Below, piece by piece: positions 25,057 to 32,074 of a DNA stretch of 52,466 bases. Numbering within the stretch: position 1 is the first letter of the stretch; each line of letters opens with the position of its first letter. The notes below the pieces were generated by a model that was not told the DNA's origin, ran no database searches, and was given only the letters and a program-made list of their open reading frames with translations. The position numbers and the translations under genes are program-made. Origin of the DNA: Lachnospiraceae bacterium (GTDB taxonomy: Bacteria > Bacillota > Clostridia > Lachnospirales > Lachnospiraceae); the NCBI GenBank assembly GCA_017513625.1, contig JAFXEW010000075.1, forward strand, positions 1 through 52,466, read 5' to 3'.

Positions 25057-26697
25057 ATGGAACTTACGGATTTCTTAGGATTGCTGGGCGGACTCGCATT
25101 GTTTTTGTATGGTATGCAGATGATGAGTGAAGGCTTGGAAGATGCTGCCGGCAACCGTATGAAACAGATATTAGAGAAGCTTACGTCGAACCGGATACTC
25201 GGTGTTGCTGTAGGTGCGGGAATCACGGCGGTGATTCAGTCATCCTCGGCTACTACGGTTATGGTAGTCGGATTTGTAAATTCAGGTATGATGACATTAC
25301 GTCAGGCGGTATGGATTATTATGGGTGCTAATATCGGTACCACCATTACCGGACAATTGATTGCATTGGATGTGGGAATGATTGCACCTTTGTTTGCCTT
25401 TATGGGTGTGGCGATGGTAGTTTTTTTGAAGGCACCAAAAATAAGACATATCGGTAAGATATTTGCCGGACTTGGTGTATTGTTTATCGGAATGGATATG
25501 ATGGGTGCATCCATGGTGCCGCTGCAGAATTCTCCCCGATTTATTGAACTGATGACCCAGTTTACCAATCCTGTGCTTGGTATTTTGGCTGGTGCTGTAT
25601 TTACGGCTATTATCCAGTCCTCATCAGCGTCCGTGGGTATTTTACAGACCTTGGCTGCAGGCGGACTTATTCCTTTTTCCGGAGCGGTATATGTACTGTT
25701 TGGCCAGAATATCGGTACCTGTATCACAGCGGTGCTGGCATCCATCGGTACCAACAGAAATGCTAAACGGACTACCTTGATTCACCTGATGTTTAATATA
25801 TTCGGAACTATAATGTTTACCCTGCTTTGTATTAATCTTCCGGTCACTCAATGGATAGAGACGTTGACGCCGGGCAGACCTTCTGCACAGATAGCCAATA
25901 TGCATACCACATTTAATATCGTGACTACATTGGTATTGCTTCCGTTGGGTGGGAAGCTGGCGTCCCTGGCAGAAAAACTGCTTCCGGATCCCAAGGATGG
26001 TATGGTAATCAAACCCAATCTGCAGACTCTGCAGGACGACTGGGGAAAGGGGCACAATGTACTGGGATATACGGCTATCCATACAGATGCACTTCGGCAG
26101 GAAATTGAGAGGATGCTGAAGCTTGCAGGTGAAAATTTGGAAAGATGTTATAATGCGGTGCTTCATACAGACAGGACTGCATTGCAGGCAGCGGAGGAAG
26201 CAGAGGAAGTAATTGACGGTCTGAACAGGGATATCTCCAAATACATCTCTAAAATCCTGGTGCACAATAATACTGATCAGGATGTGGCAGTGATTGAGGA
26301 ATATTTTCTGATTACCGGTAATGCGGAGAGAATCGGTGATCATGCTTTAAACATTGGCGGTTATGTGGATGTAATGCACCGTAAAGCCATTATATTCTCA
26401 GAACTTGCCCGCAAGGAAATCGAGGAAATGCGGGAGATTACCCGTGGTGCTATTTATAAGGTGCTGCATAGGGAAAATGATATAACCAAATGGTTATCCG
26501 AAATTGCAGCTATGGAGCAGCAGATTGATGATATGACAGTTACATACAGGGAGAATCATTTGAACAGAATGCGACAGGGATTGTGTTCGGAGGAAGCATG
26601 CGTATTGTACGCAGAGCTTCTCACGGATTTTGAAAGAATCGGAGACCATGTACTAAATATAGCCCAGGCATATTCCAAAATCGGAATACAGAATTAA
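25057..26697 (+). CDS. Na/Pi cotransporter with C-terminal PhoU-like domain
   Basis: This 546-residue protein combines a type II sodium-phosphate cotransporter (residues 1-310, about eight helices) with a cytoplasmic PhoU-like helical domain (about 335-546). The two inverted transporter repeats each hold the QSSSA motif: QSSSATTVMVVGF near residue 62 and QSSSASVGILQTLA near 188. ANIGTTITG and QNIGTCITA match each other as well. The protein would import phosphate with sodium, with PhoU-like control. AGGAGG precedes the ATG. The gene is alone, between its own promoter and a perfect hairpin shared with the response-regulator gene. Confidence 0.92.
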   Translation: MELTDFLGLLGGLALFLYGMQMMSEGLEDAAGNRMKQILEKLTSNRILGVAVGAGITAVIQSSSATTVMVVGFVNSGMMTLRQAVWIIMGANIGTTITGQLIALDVGMIAPLFAFMGVAMVVFLKAPKIRHIGKIFAGLGVLFIGMDMMGASMVPLQNSPRFIELMTQFTNPVLGILAGAVFTAIIQSSSASVGILQTLAAGGLIPFSGAVYVLFGQNIGTCITAVLASIGTNRNAKRTTLIHLMFNIFGTIMFTLLCINLPVTQWIETLTPGRPSAQIANMHTTFNIVTTLVLLPLGGKLASLAEKLLPDPKDGMVIKPNLQTLQDDWGKGHNVLGYTAIHTDALRQEIERMLKLAGENLERCYNAVLHTDRTALQAAEEAEEVIDGLNRDISKYISKILVHNNTDQDVAVIEEYFLITGNAERIGDHALNIGGYVDVMHRKAIIFSELARKEIEEMREITRGAIYKVLHRENDITKWLSEIAAMEQQIDDMTVTYRENHLNRMRQGLCSEEACVLYAELLTDFERIGDHVLNIAQAYSKIGIQN

Positions 26698-26759
26698 TAA
26701 TGGATGTAATGTGATGTTTTGTGTAAAGAGGGAAAGTCCTCGGTTTAGAACGAGGCATT

Positions 26760-26793
26760 AAGAAGGACTGTAGCAATTGCTACAGTCCTTCTT
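26760..26793. terminator. Perfect 34-base palindrome, bidirectional terminator
   Basis: AAGAAGGACTGTAGCAA and its exact complement meet at 26776/26777. The stop codon of the response-regulator gene lies inside the right arm. The core ACTGTAGCAATTGCTACAGT recurs nearly unchanged at 28607-28629 on the other side of the two-component pair. Confidence 0.75.
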
Positions 26794-27487
26794 CGCTCAT
26801 GCGATACCCAACACCCAATTCATTAATAATATATTTATTGTCACCGGGTTTGGAACCCAGTTTTTTGCGGATATTTGCCATATTAACCTGCAGTTTTTTG
26901 ATACTGCCGGAGTCGTTAATGCCCCATATTTCACGGATGATGGCGGCATATGTCAGCACCATGCCGGTATGATTGGATAAGAGCTTCAGTATGTTGTATT
27001 CGGTCTGGGTAAATTTGATTTCCTTTCCGTCCATGGTTACCAGGCGTCTGTTGTAATCAATGACCAGGTCGTGCAATGTAAATTTGCCTTCAGCTGAACC
27101 GTTTAGCTGAGAAGTGCTTACGGCGTTGCGAAGAGCAGCTCTTACCCGGGCGGTCAGTTCTCCGGTGCTGAAGGGTTTGGTGATATAATCATTGGCCCCC
27201 AGGTCCAGCGCCGTTACCTTGTCATTTTCAGTGGTACGGGCTGATAATACGATAATGGGTGTAGAACTGTGTTCTCTGGCTGATTTAATAAACTCCAGCC
27301 CGTCTTTATCCGGTAGACCTAAGTCCAGAATCACCAGGTCGGGTTTGTGTGAAGAAAACATCATTTGACCCTGGCTACAGGTACAGGCAACCAGAGTCTG
27401 ATAACCGGCAGCATGCAAAATCGTTTTCATGAAATTGCAAATATTATCTTCGTCTTCAACAACCAGAATCTTGTACTTATTATTCAT
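26780..27487 (-). CDS. OmpR-family response regulator, KdpE-like
   Basis: This 235-residue regulator has a receiver domain with acidic pocket EDED at residues 11-14 and phospho-acceptor Asp55 in VILDLGLPDKDG. The switch Ser/Thr lies in PIIVLSART and Lys in NDYITKPFS. An OmpR-type winged helix forms the C-terminus (EIKFTQTEYNILKLLSNHTG). It resembles KdpE, though no kdp genes are nearby. It overlaps the sensor kinase gene by 8 bases and its ribosome site GGAGG lies inside that gene. Its targets may include the TTTAC direct repeats upstream of the kinase (inference). Confidence 0.92.
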   Translation of the reverse strand: MNNKYKILVVEDEDNICNFMKTILHAAGYQTLVACTCSQGQMMFSSHKPDLVILDLGLPDKDGLEFIKSAREHSSTPIIVLSARTTENDKVTALDLGANDYITKPFSTGELTARVRAALRNAVSTSQLNGSAEGKFTLHDLVIDYNRRLVTMDGKEIKFTQTEYNILKLLSNHTGMVLTYAAIIREIWGINDSGSIKKLQVNMANIRKKLGSKPGDNKYIINELGVGYRMSEEGL

Positions 27488-28538
27488 AAGTATCCTCCAT
27501 TTTTAAGGAAAAGCCAAAAACAGCACCGCCTTCCTTGCGGTTTCGGGCCCATATGTTACCATTGTGGGCACTGATAATCGTGGAACAAACGGATAATCCG
27601 ATGCCCATATTGCGGCGGGTGCCATCGGTAGGGGTGAGGCCCGCACCTGCATAGCCCACAAACAATGTAGGTAGTTTTTCGTTAGGAATACCTTGGCCAT
27701 TATCTGTAATCTCAAAAATAGCCATGTCATTTTCCGTGTGTACCGTCAGCGACAGTTCAGTCATACCTTTGGCATGATATACGGCATTTTCCAATATATT
27801 AATGAGTACCTGTTCAATCAGCATGGCATCCATGGGAATGGTGATGAAATCCTCCGGAATGGTAACTGTCACATCATGTTCCGGACAATGCTTGCGGAAT
27901 TTTACCAGTACGGCATCAATTAACTCTTCCAGCACAGTAGGAGATTTGGCGATCCGTACATCCTCTGTGTTAATACGGGTTACGGAAAGCAGGTTTTCCA
28001 CCATTCGGGTAAGCCACTCGGAATCCTTTTGAATATCACCTAATAGCTTCAGTTTCTGGTCGTCTTCCAGAAAATCATAATTGTCTATGATGGCAGAACT
28101 GGCTCCGTAAATAGAAGTAAGAGGAGTCCGCAAATCATGGGACACCGCGCGTAGTAGATTGGCACGCATACGTTCCATTTGACTTTCTGATTTTAATTTT
28201 TCCTGCTGCTTTAACTGTGTGGTCAAAGCGCCGGTCATAATGGCAACAATCAGCATTACCACGGCAGAGGAAACACATTCCGGCGTAATCAGGTCAAAAG
28301 CATAATAGGGATATGTAAAAGCATAATTAACCGCCAAAACACTGATTAGAGAGGAGGCAATGCCCCAAAAATACCCCTGTGTATTCAGGGAAATGATAAA
28401 TATACCCAATACAAAAATCATGGGAATCAGGGTACGGGTCTGAAATAATTCTACTAAAAACAGGTTCAGGAAAAAAGCAATTAGTAAAATGATAAGTACA
28501 AAAAAGCCTTCCCGTACTTTTTCTTTATATTTTTGCAT
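27480..28538 (-). CDS. Sensor histidine kinase with KdpD-type membrane domain
   Basis: This protein of about 352 residues has four closely packed membrane helices (about residues 10-108) of the DUF4118 type, as in the KdpD core. The dimerisation helix has His134 in RAVSHDLRTPL, and a complete HATPase follows (NILENAVYHA, DNGQGIP, GIGLSVCSTIISAH). It lacks the N-terminal KdpD and UspA-like sensing domains of the full KdpD. The start is ATG 28538 with GGAGG seven bases upstream; a longer open frame to 28673 has no ribosome site and crosses the previous terminator. The signal is unknown. Confidence 0.9.
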   Translation of the reverse strand: MQKYKEKVREGFFVLIILLIAFFLNLFLVELFQTRTLIPMIFVLGIFIISLNTQGYFWGIASSLISVLAVNYAFTYPYYAFDLITPECVSSAVVMLIVAIMTGALTTQLKQQEKLKSESQMERMRANLLRAVSHDLRTPLTSIYGASSAIIDNYDFLEDDQKLKLLGDIQKDSEWLTRMVENLLSVTRINTEDVRIAKSPTVLEELIDAVLVKFRKHCPEHDVTVTIPEDFITIPMDAMLIEQVLINILENAVYHAKGMTELSLTVHTENDMAIFEITDNGQGIPNEKLPTLFVGYAGAGLTPTDGTRRNMGIGLSVCSTIISAHNGNIWARNRKEGGAVFGFSLKMEDTYE

Positions 28539-28562
28539 GAATGAGCCTCCTATTGAATATAA

Positions 28563-28595
28563 ATTATACCATTGGTATGGTAAAGATGTAGTAAA
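28563..28595 (-). promoter_or_regulatory. Promoter with TTTAC direct repeats before the two-component genes
   Basis: On the minus strand TTTACT (28595-28590) and TTTACC (28584-28579) are 11 bases apart, then TATAAT (28568-28563). No consensus -35 is present; the repeats cover its place, as in promoters activated by OmpR/PhoB-type regulators. This suggests that the response regulator activates its own operon. Confidence 0.55.
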
Positions 28596-28603
28596 GGTTA
28601 TCA

Positions 28604-28629
28604 AAAAGACTGTAGCAATGCTACAGTCT
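28604..28629 (-). terminator. Terminator after the 261-residue membrane protein gene
   Basis: AGACTGTAGCA (28607-28617) and TGCTACAGTCT (28619-28629) form an 11-bp arm pair. Read on the minus strand it is followed by TTTTT. The stop codon of the minus-strand gene lies within the stem. Confidence 0.8.
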
Positions 28630-29406
28630 GTAATGGCTGATAAGTTCCATAATTCTGTAAATGCCCCGGACAAGTAGGAGGCATGTGAGAATATGTCCCG
28701 GCATCTGCAGATTGCGGGATGCTGAAATAAGCTTCTCCCATATATGGAAGGCCGTTAACAACAATACATACCAGAGCAGATACTCCGTTAATGGAGCAAG
28801 GGGATAAAAGAGGATGGTAGCAATCATTAAGAGCACGGCAATGAATATAAGTGCCGGAAACACACGCGGAAATGAAAACTTACTTGGAATGTGTTCATTA
28901 TCACTATTTTCAGCCAATGCATACCCGCACCCATACAGAAGTGCAAATGCAGGCACTGCAAACTGTAATACAGGGAACATGTATCCGGTGGCATTATACA
29001 GCGCCACAGGTGTTAATCCGGGCCATAGATCCGGTGAAATCACAAACAGGGGACCGTCAGTCAGATGCACCAGGTAAGCAGTGCTTATGGCAGGAATAAA
29101 AGCCAGATACAGTGCAAAAAGTCGTAAGAATGCCAGGGGACTGAGGTGCTTCAGTAATAAACAGGGAAGCAGAATCATTAGTAACAGAATAAATATATAG
29201 GCTCCTGCACATAGGATATCCAGTCCCGCCGTATGTTCTAATCCCATACGGATAGCAAGGTACAGCCCGACTCCCTGGGCGGTTTGTACATCCCATAAAG
29301 CATAGGTACAGACCAAAAGCAAAATAATACTTAATATAATTGCTATAGGGCCTGTTAATCCGGCTATCTGTTGAGATATAGATGCCGGAATTTTATTATT
29401 GTTCAT
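28621..29406 (-). CDS. Polytopic membrane protein, unrecognised
   Basis: This 261-residue protein has about seven hydrophobic helices and short loops. Visible segments include PIAIILSIILLLVCTYALWD, FRLFALYLAFIPA-like stretches and AFHIWEKLISASRNL near the end. I do not recognise the family. AAGGAG lies before ATG 29406. It follows the DUF6056-like gene by 43 bases on the same strand, so they are likely co-transcribed. It ends in a hairpin terminator. It may work with the larger membrane protein, but no substrate can be named. Confidence 0.6.
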   Translation of the reverse strand: MNNNKIPASISQQIAGLTGPIAIILSIILLLVCTYALWDVQTAQGVGLYLAIRMGLEHTAGLDILCAGAYIFILLLMILLPCLLLKHLSPLAFLRLFALYLAFIPAISTAYLVHLTDGPLFVISPDLWPGLTPVALYNATGYMFPVLQFAVPAFALLYGCGYALAENSDNEHIPSKFSFPRVFPALIFIAVLLMIATILFYPLAPLTEYLLWYVLLLTAFHIWEKLISASRNLQMPGHILTCLLLVRGIYRIMELISHYRL

Positions 29407-29449
29407 AAGTGGTACTCCTTTACGCTTAATGATGGGTTTGCAGACCTCT

Positions 29450-30580
29450 TTAAGGGACGGGTTGCATCCAAAGTAACAGGTTCAGAAAGGTCAGCAGTGC
29501 AAAAAGCCATAGGGAAGCCATGCCTGCATAGATTGCTTTGCGTCCCAGGGGCTTAAGTATTAAAATGCGGTTTATAAGACGTAAAATCAGTATAATACAC
29601 AAAACCATGGTGCCGAAGGTGGCCCTGTCCGGATAATGGGGAGACAAAGCCATGGCGCCGTAAGATAAAACGGCTATTGCCAACAACAAATAGTCGGTTA
29701 TTATCAGTTTTTGTTTCATTCCGAAAGTATAAATCAATATAAGTACTGTCATAAACAGCACGGAAGGGAAAAGATAATCCGTTCCGGCGCGAAGCATGCT
29801 GAACAGGCGCGCATACAGTGTTTCTCCCAAACTCATGGGGGCAATGGTGGCGCTACGAACGAAATTACCGGGAGCCAGAATCACCAATATACTTCCCAGC
29901 AAGGAAGAAATACTTCCTGTCAGCATCCATAAGGGTAATTTTTCTTTCAGGTTATGTACCACATAAATCATAACCATAACAGTACCCGCAAAGCAGGCAG
30001 GGCCCATATTTTCATTGCTCCAACCGGTTATCAGCCCTAAGGGAATCATCCACCAGGTACACAGGGGAAGTGCAGGGGCCTGCGGCTGTTCAAGGGCCCG
30101 CAGGTACTGCCGCAAAAAGGCCAGGATCCAAACAGTGGAGTAGACATAATTAACGACGCCGGCCTGCCATACCATGCTGTATTGAACATTGGCATTTAGG
30201 CTTACTGTCAGTACAGCGGCACAGCCAAAGGTAAACAGGTCCCGTTTATTACAGAGAATACATATCATATAGGATAATAAAAGCGTCATTGACATATTTA
30301 TGATATCCGCCGCAAACTCACCTGACATGAGTGTCAGTTGCAGGATGCCGTGAGTAATACTGCGGCCGCCCCAGTTAAGATAATGCCATATCTGGCCTTC
30401 TATGATATCCATAAAGGAGTCAAGAGGCTCCCCGGTGGCCAGATTGGTACTGTACCAAAAATCATCCATCATAAAGGGAGTAAATCTGTGGGTAACAAAT
30501 TGTATGATAAATAACACAAATAGTGCAAGACCGGCACATAGCTGATCGGCACTTATGCGGGATTTGCCGTTGGATTGCAT
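29450..30580 (-). CDS. DUF6056-like polytopic membrane protein
   Basis: This protein of about 376 residues has about ten membrane helices. The extracytoplasmic first loop MMDDFWYSTNLATGE, then NWGGRSITHGILQLTL, NANVQYSMVWQAGVVNYVYS, GWSNENMGPA and ILAPGNFVRSA are the usual landmarks of the DUF6056 family, a GT-C-like group of uncertain function. The start is ATG 30580 with GGAAGGG seven bases before it. The longer open frame adds 22 residues without a ribosome site. It is transcribed away from the MBL-fold gene and leads into the 261-residue membrane protein. Confidence 0.65.
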   Translation of the reverse strand: MQSNGKSRISADQLCAGLALFVLFIIQFVTHRFTPFMMDDFWYSTNLATGEPLDSFMDIIEGQIWHYLNWGGRSITHGILQLTLMSGEFAADIINMSMTLLLSYMICILCNKRDLFTFGCAAVLTVSLNANVQYSMVWQAGVVNYVYSTVWILAFLRQYLRALEQPQAPALPLCTWWMIPLGLITGWSNENMGPACFAGTVMVMIYVVHNLKEKLPLWMLTGSISSLLGSILVILAPGNFVRSATIAPMSLGETLYARLFSMLRAGTDYLFPSVLFMTVLILIYTFGMKQKLIITDYLLLAIAVLSYGAMALSPHYPDRATFGTMVLCIILILRLINRILILKPLGRKAIYAGMASLWLFALLTFLNLLLWMQPVP

Positions 30581-30630
30581 AGGTATTCCCTTCCTTATAA
30601 GGTAATATTGAGCGGGGATACAGATGTCCC

Positions 30631-30659
30631 TTGCAAGTGGGGGCATATACTGCTACACT
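30631..30659 (+). promoter_or_regulatory. Candidate promoter for the MBL-fold gene
   Basis: TTGCAA (30631-30636), a 17-base spacer and TACACT (30654-30659) lie about 54 bases before the start. Confidence 0.45.
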
Positions 30660-30712
30660 CTTTTTATAGTATAAACAGTATTGGTTTTTTACGCAACAAA
30701 AGGATGTGTGAT

Positions 30713-31558
30713 ATGTTAAAGATTAAGGTTTTAATAGAGAATAGCGGAACAGAAGAATTAGCAGGAGAACATGGCCTCAGTCTTTGGATAGAGTATCGGG
30801 GCAGGAACTATCTGCTGGATGCGGGCAGTACGGACCTTTTTATGGAGAATGCATTGAAATGCGGTATCCCATTGGAAAAGACGAATGCCTGTATATTGTC
30901 TCACGGGCATTATGACCATAGCGGTGGTTTTCATGGCTTTATGGAGCGATACGGCGCCCGGCAGATATATGCCATGGAAGGTGTCAGGGAGAGATATAGT
31001 TCAGGCTCAGGCGGAACTGTTCACGATATCGGCGTGCCCGAAGAATTGTTTCGGGATTATGGCAGCTGTTTTTGTGCCGTAAGGGATGAGGTGATACTTG
31101 CCGAAGGCGTCCACCTGATTCCTCACAGTACACCGGGCTTGGACCGGATCGGACAGCGGACCAAACTGTACAAAGGGACTCCCGGTGCCTGTGTGCCCGA
31201 TGATTTTGCCCATGAACTTACCGCGGTGTTTGAGTCAGAGAGCGGTCTGGTAGTAATAAACAGCTGCTCCCACGGCGGGTTGCAGGTCATCCTGGAAGAG
31301 GTAAAGCAGGCTCTGCCCGGCCGGAAGATAGCTGCCTTTATAGGAGGACTTCATATGAAGGGGCGGAAAAACGGAGAGGATATCTGCATTTTTTCGGAAT
31401 CAGAGATAGAGAGACTGGCGGAGTATGTGACCGGGACAGGCGTCCGTTGTATATATACGGGACATTGTACCGGAGAGTCCGGATTTAAACTGCTGCAAAA
31501 ATATCTGGGAGAAAGTATACAGCCATTACATACCGGTAGGGTCATTGAAATATACTGA
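30713..31558 (+). CDS. MBL-fold metallohydrolase, DHPS-like
   Basis: This protein of about 281 residues has the metallo-beta-lactamase fold: the metal motif LSHGHYDHSGG (residues 60-70 or so), a later INSCSHGGL and IGGLHMKG, and a final YTGHCTGESGFKLL. The layout, with a C-terminal GH(C)TG block, matches the group annotated as dihydropteroate/methanopterin-synthase-like MBL proteins. The true substrate of these bacterial members is unknown. The start is ATG 30713, about nine bases after AAAGGA; the upstream frame overlaps the divergent gene. It stands alone and ends in a terminator. Confidence 0.85.
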   Translation: MLKIKVLIENSGTEELAGEHGLSLWIEYRGRNYLLDAGSTDLFMENALKCGIPLEKTNACILSHGHYDHSGGFHGFMERYGARQIYAMEGVRERYSSGSGGTVHDIGVPEELFRDYGSCFCAVRDEVILAEGVHLIPHSTPGLDRIGQRTKLYKGTPGACVPDDFAHELTAVFESESGLVVINSCSHGGLQVILEEVKQALPGRKIAAFIGGLHMKGRKNGEDICIFSESEIERLAEYVTGTGVRCIYTGHCTGESGFKLLQKYLGESIQPLHTGRVIEIY

Positions 31559-31583
31559 TAAAACGTTCCGCCGGGATGCGCAT

Positions 31584-31622
31584 GACGCGCAAGTGGAAGG
31601 TGTCGCGTTGCAACTGCGCGTC
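31584..31622 (+). other. GC-rich hairpin before the MBL-gene terminator
   Basis: GACGCGCA (31584-31591) pairs with TGCGCGTC (31615-31622). The 23-base loop contains the palindrome GTTGCAAC. It is more GC-rich than its surroundings. It may be part of the 3' end structure. Confidence 0.5.
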
Positions 31623-31628
31623 AGCGTG

Positions 31629-31655
31629 AGAATGTGCAACGTACATTCTTTTTTC
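31629..31655 (+). terminator. Intrinsic terminator after the MBL-fold gene
   Basis: AGAATGT (31629-31635) pairs with ACATTCT (31643-31649), followed by TTTTTCT. Confidence 0.75.
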
Positions 31656-31687
31656 TAAAATATTGGTAAAAAATAGTAATTTCCCTC

Positions 31688-31716
31688 TTGACAGTAAGCG
31701 GAAAGGGTGCTAATCT
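31688..31716 (+). promoter_or_regulatory. Sigma-A promoter of feoAB
   Basis: TTGACA (31688-31693), a 17-base spacer and TAATCT (31711-31716). The start of transcription would fall at about 31723, at the edge of the operator-like repeat. Confidence 0.85.
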
Positions 31717-31722
31717 TGTGAT

Positions 31723-31740
31723 GGTTAGTTAAGACTAATC
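31723..31740. promoter_or_regulatory. Operator-like inverted repeat at the feoA start site
   Basis: TTAGT-TAAG-ACTAA (31725-31738) overlaps the expected transcription start. The 13 bases at 31726-31738, read on the minus strand, recur exactly at 32019-32031 before feoB. The arms resemble DtxR/IdeR-type iron boxes (TTAGG...CCTAA). Confidence 0.65.
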
Positions 31741-31763
31741 GCTTGTAGAATGAGGAGGTTCGT

Positions 31764-31976
31764 ATGAATCTGACAGAGGCCCGTATCGGGGAAGAATATA
31801 TTATCAAAGGCATAGTGACACAGGACGGAGAGCTGGATGCTTTTTTGTTTTCACTGGGTTGTTACAGCGGAGAGCCGGTTACGGTTATTTCCCGTAGGAG
31901 AAGCAACAGTGTGATAGCGTTAAAAGACGCCAGGTACAGTATTGATAATCAACTGGCAAAAGTAATAATGGTTTAA
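31764..31976 (+). CDS. feoA: Ferrous iron transport protein FeoA
   Basis: This 70-residue SH3-like protein (LTEARIGEEYIIKGI, LFSLGCYSGEPVTVISRR, ending QLAKVIMV) is of the FeoA type. It is a small cytoplasmic partner that supports FeoB-mediated ferrous iron uptake. It precedes feoB by about 100 bases. That gap contains a hairpin and a second operator-like copy. GAGGAGG lies before the ATG. Confidence 0.92.
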   Translation: MNLTEARIGEEYIIKGIVTQDGELDAFLFSLGCYSGEPVTVISRRRSNSVIALKDARYSIDNQLAKVIMV

Positions 31977-31982
31977 GGTGCG

Positions 31983-32000
31983 GTGGTGAGTGATCACCAC
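31983..32000 (+). other. Hairpin between feoA and feoB
   Basis: GTGGTGA (31983-31989) pairs perfectly with TCACCAC (31994-32000) around GTGA. ATATATTTTG follows. It could stabilise or partly end the feoA message. Confidence 0.6.
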
Positions 32001-32018
32001 ATATATTTTGAAAGAGAG

Positions 32019-32032
32019 TTAGTCTTAACTAT
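32019..32032. promoter_or_regulatory. Second copy of the feo operator-like motif
   Basis: TTAGTCTTAACTA (32019-32031) is identical over 13 bases to the minus strand of the site at feoA. A TATATT at 32002-32007 just upstream might serve as a -10 of an internal promoter, but its -35 is poor. Confidence 0.6.
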
Positions 32033-32074
32033 CTCGAGAGAACCTGGTTAAGTGTGATGGTAGGAGGCAATTAC

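Noticed and set aside
26780-28538. Naming the two-component pair as kdpD/kdpE
   Set aside because: The kinase lacks the N-terminal KdpD and Usp-like domains and there are no kdpABC genes; promoter repeats hint at a phosphate link instead.
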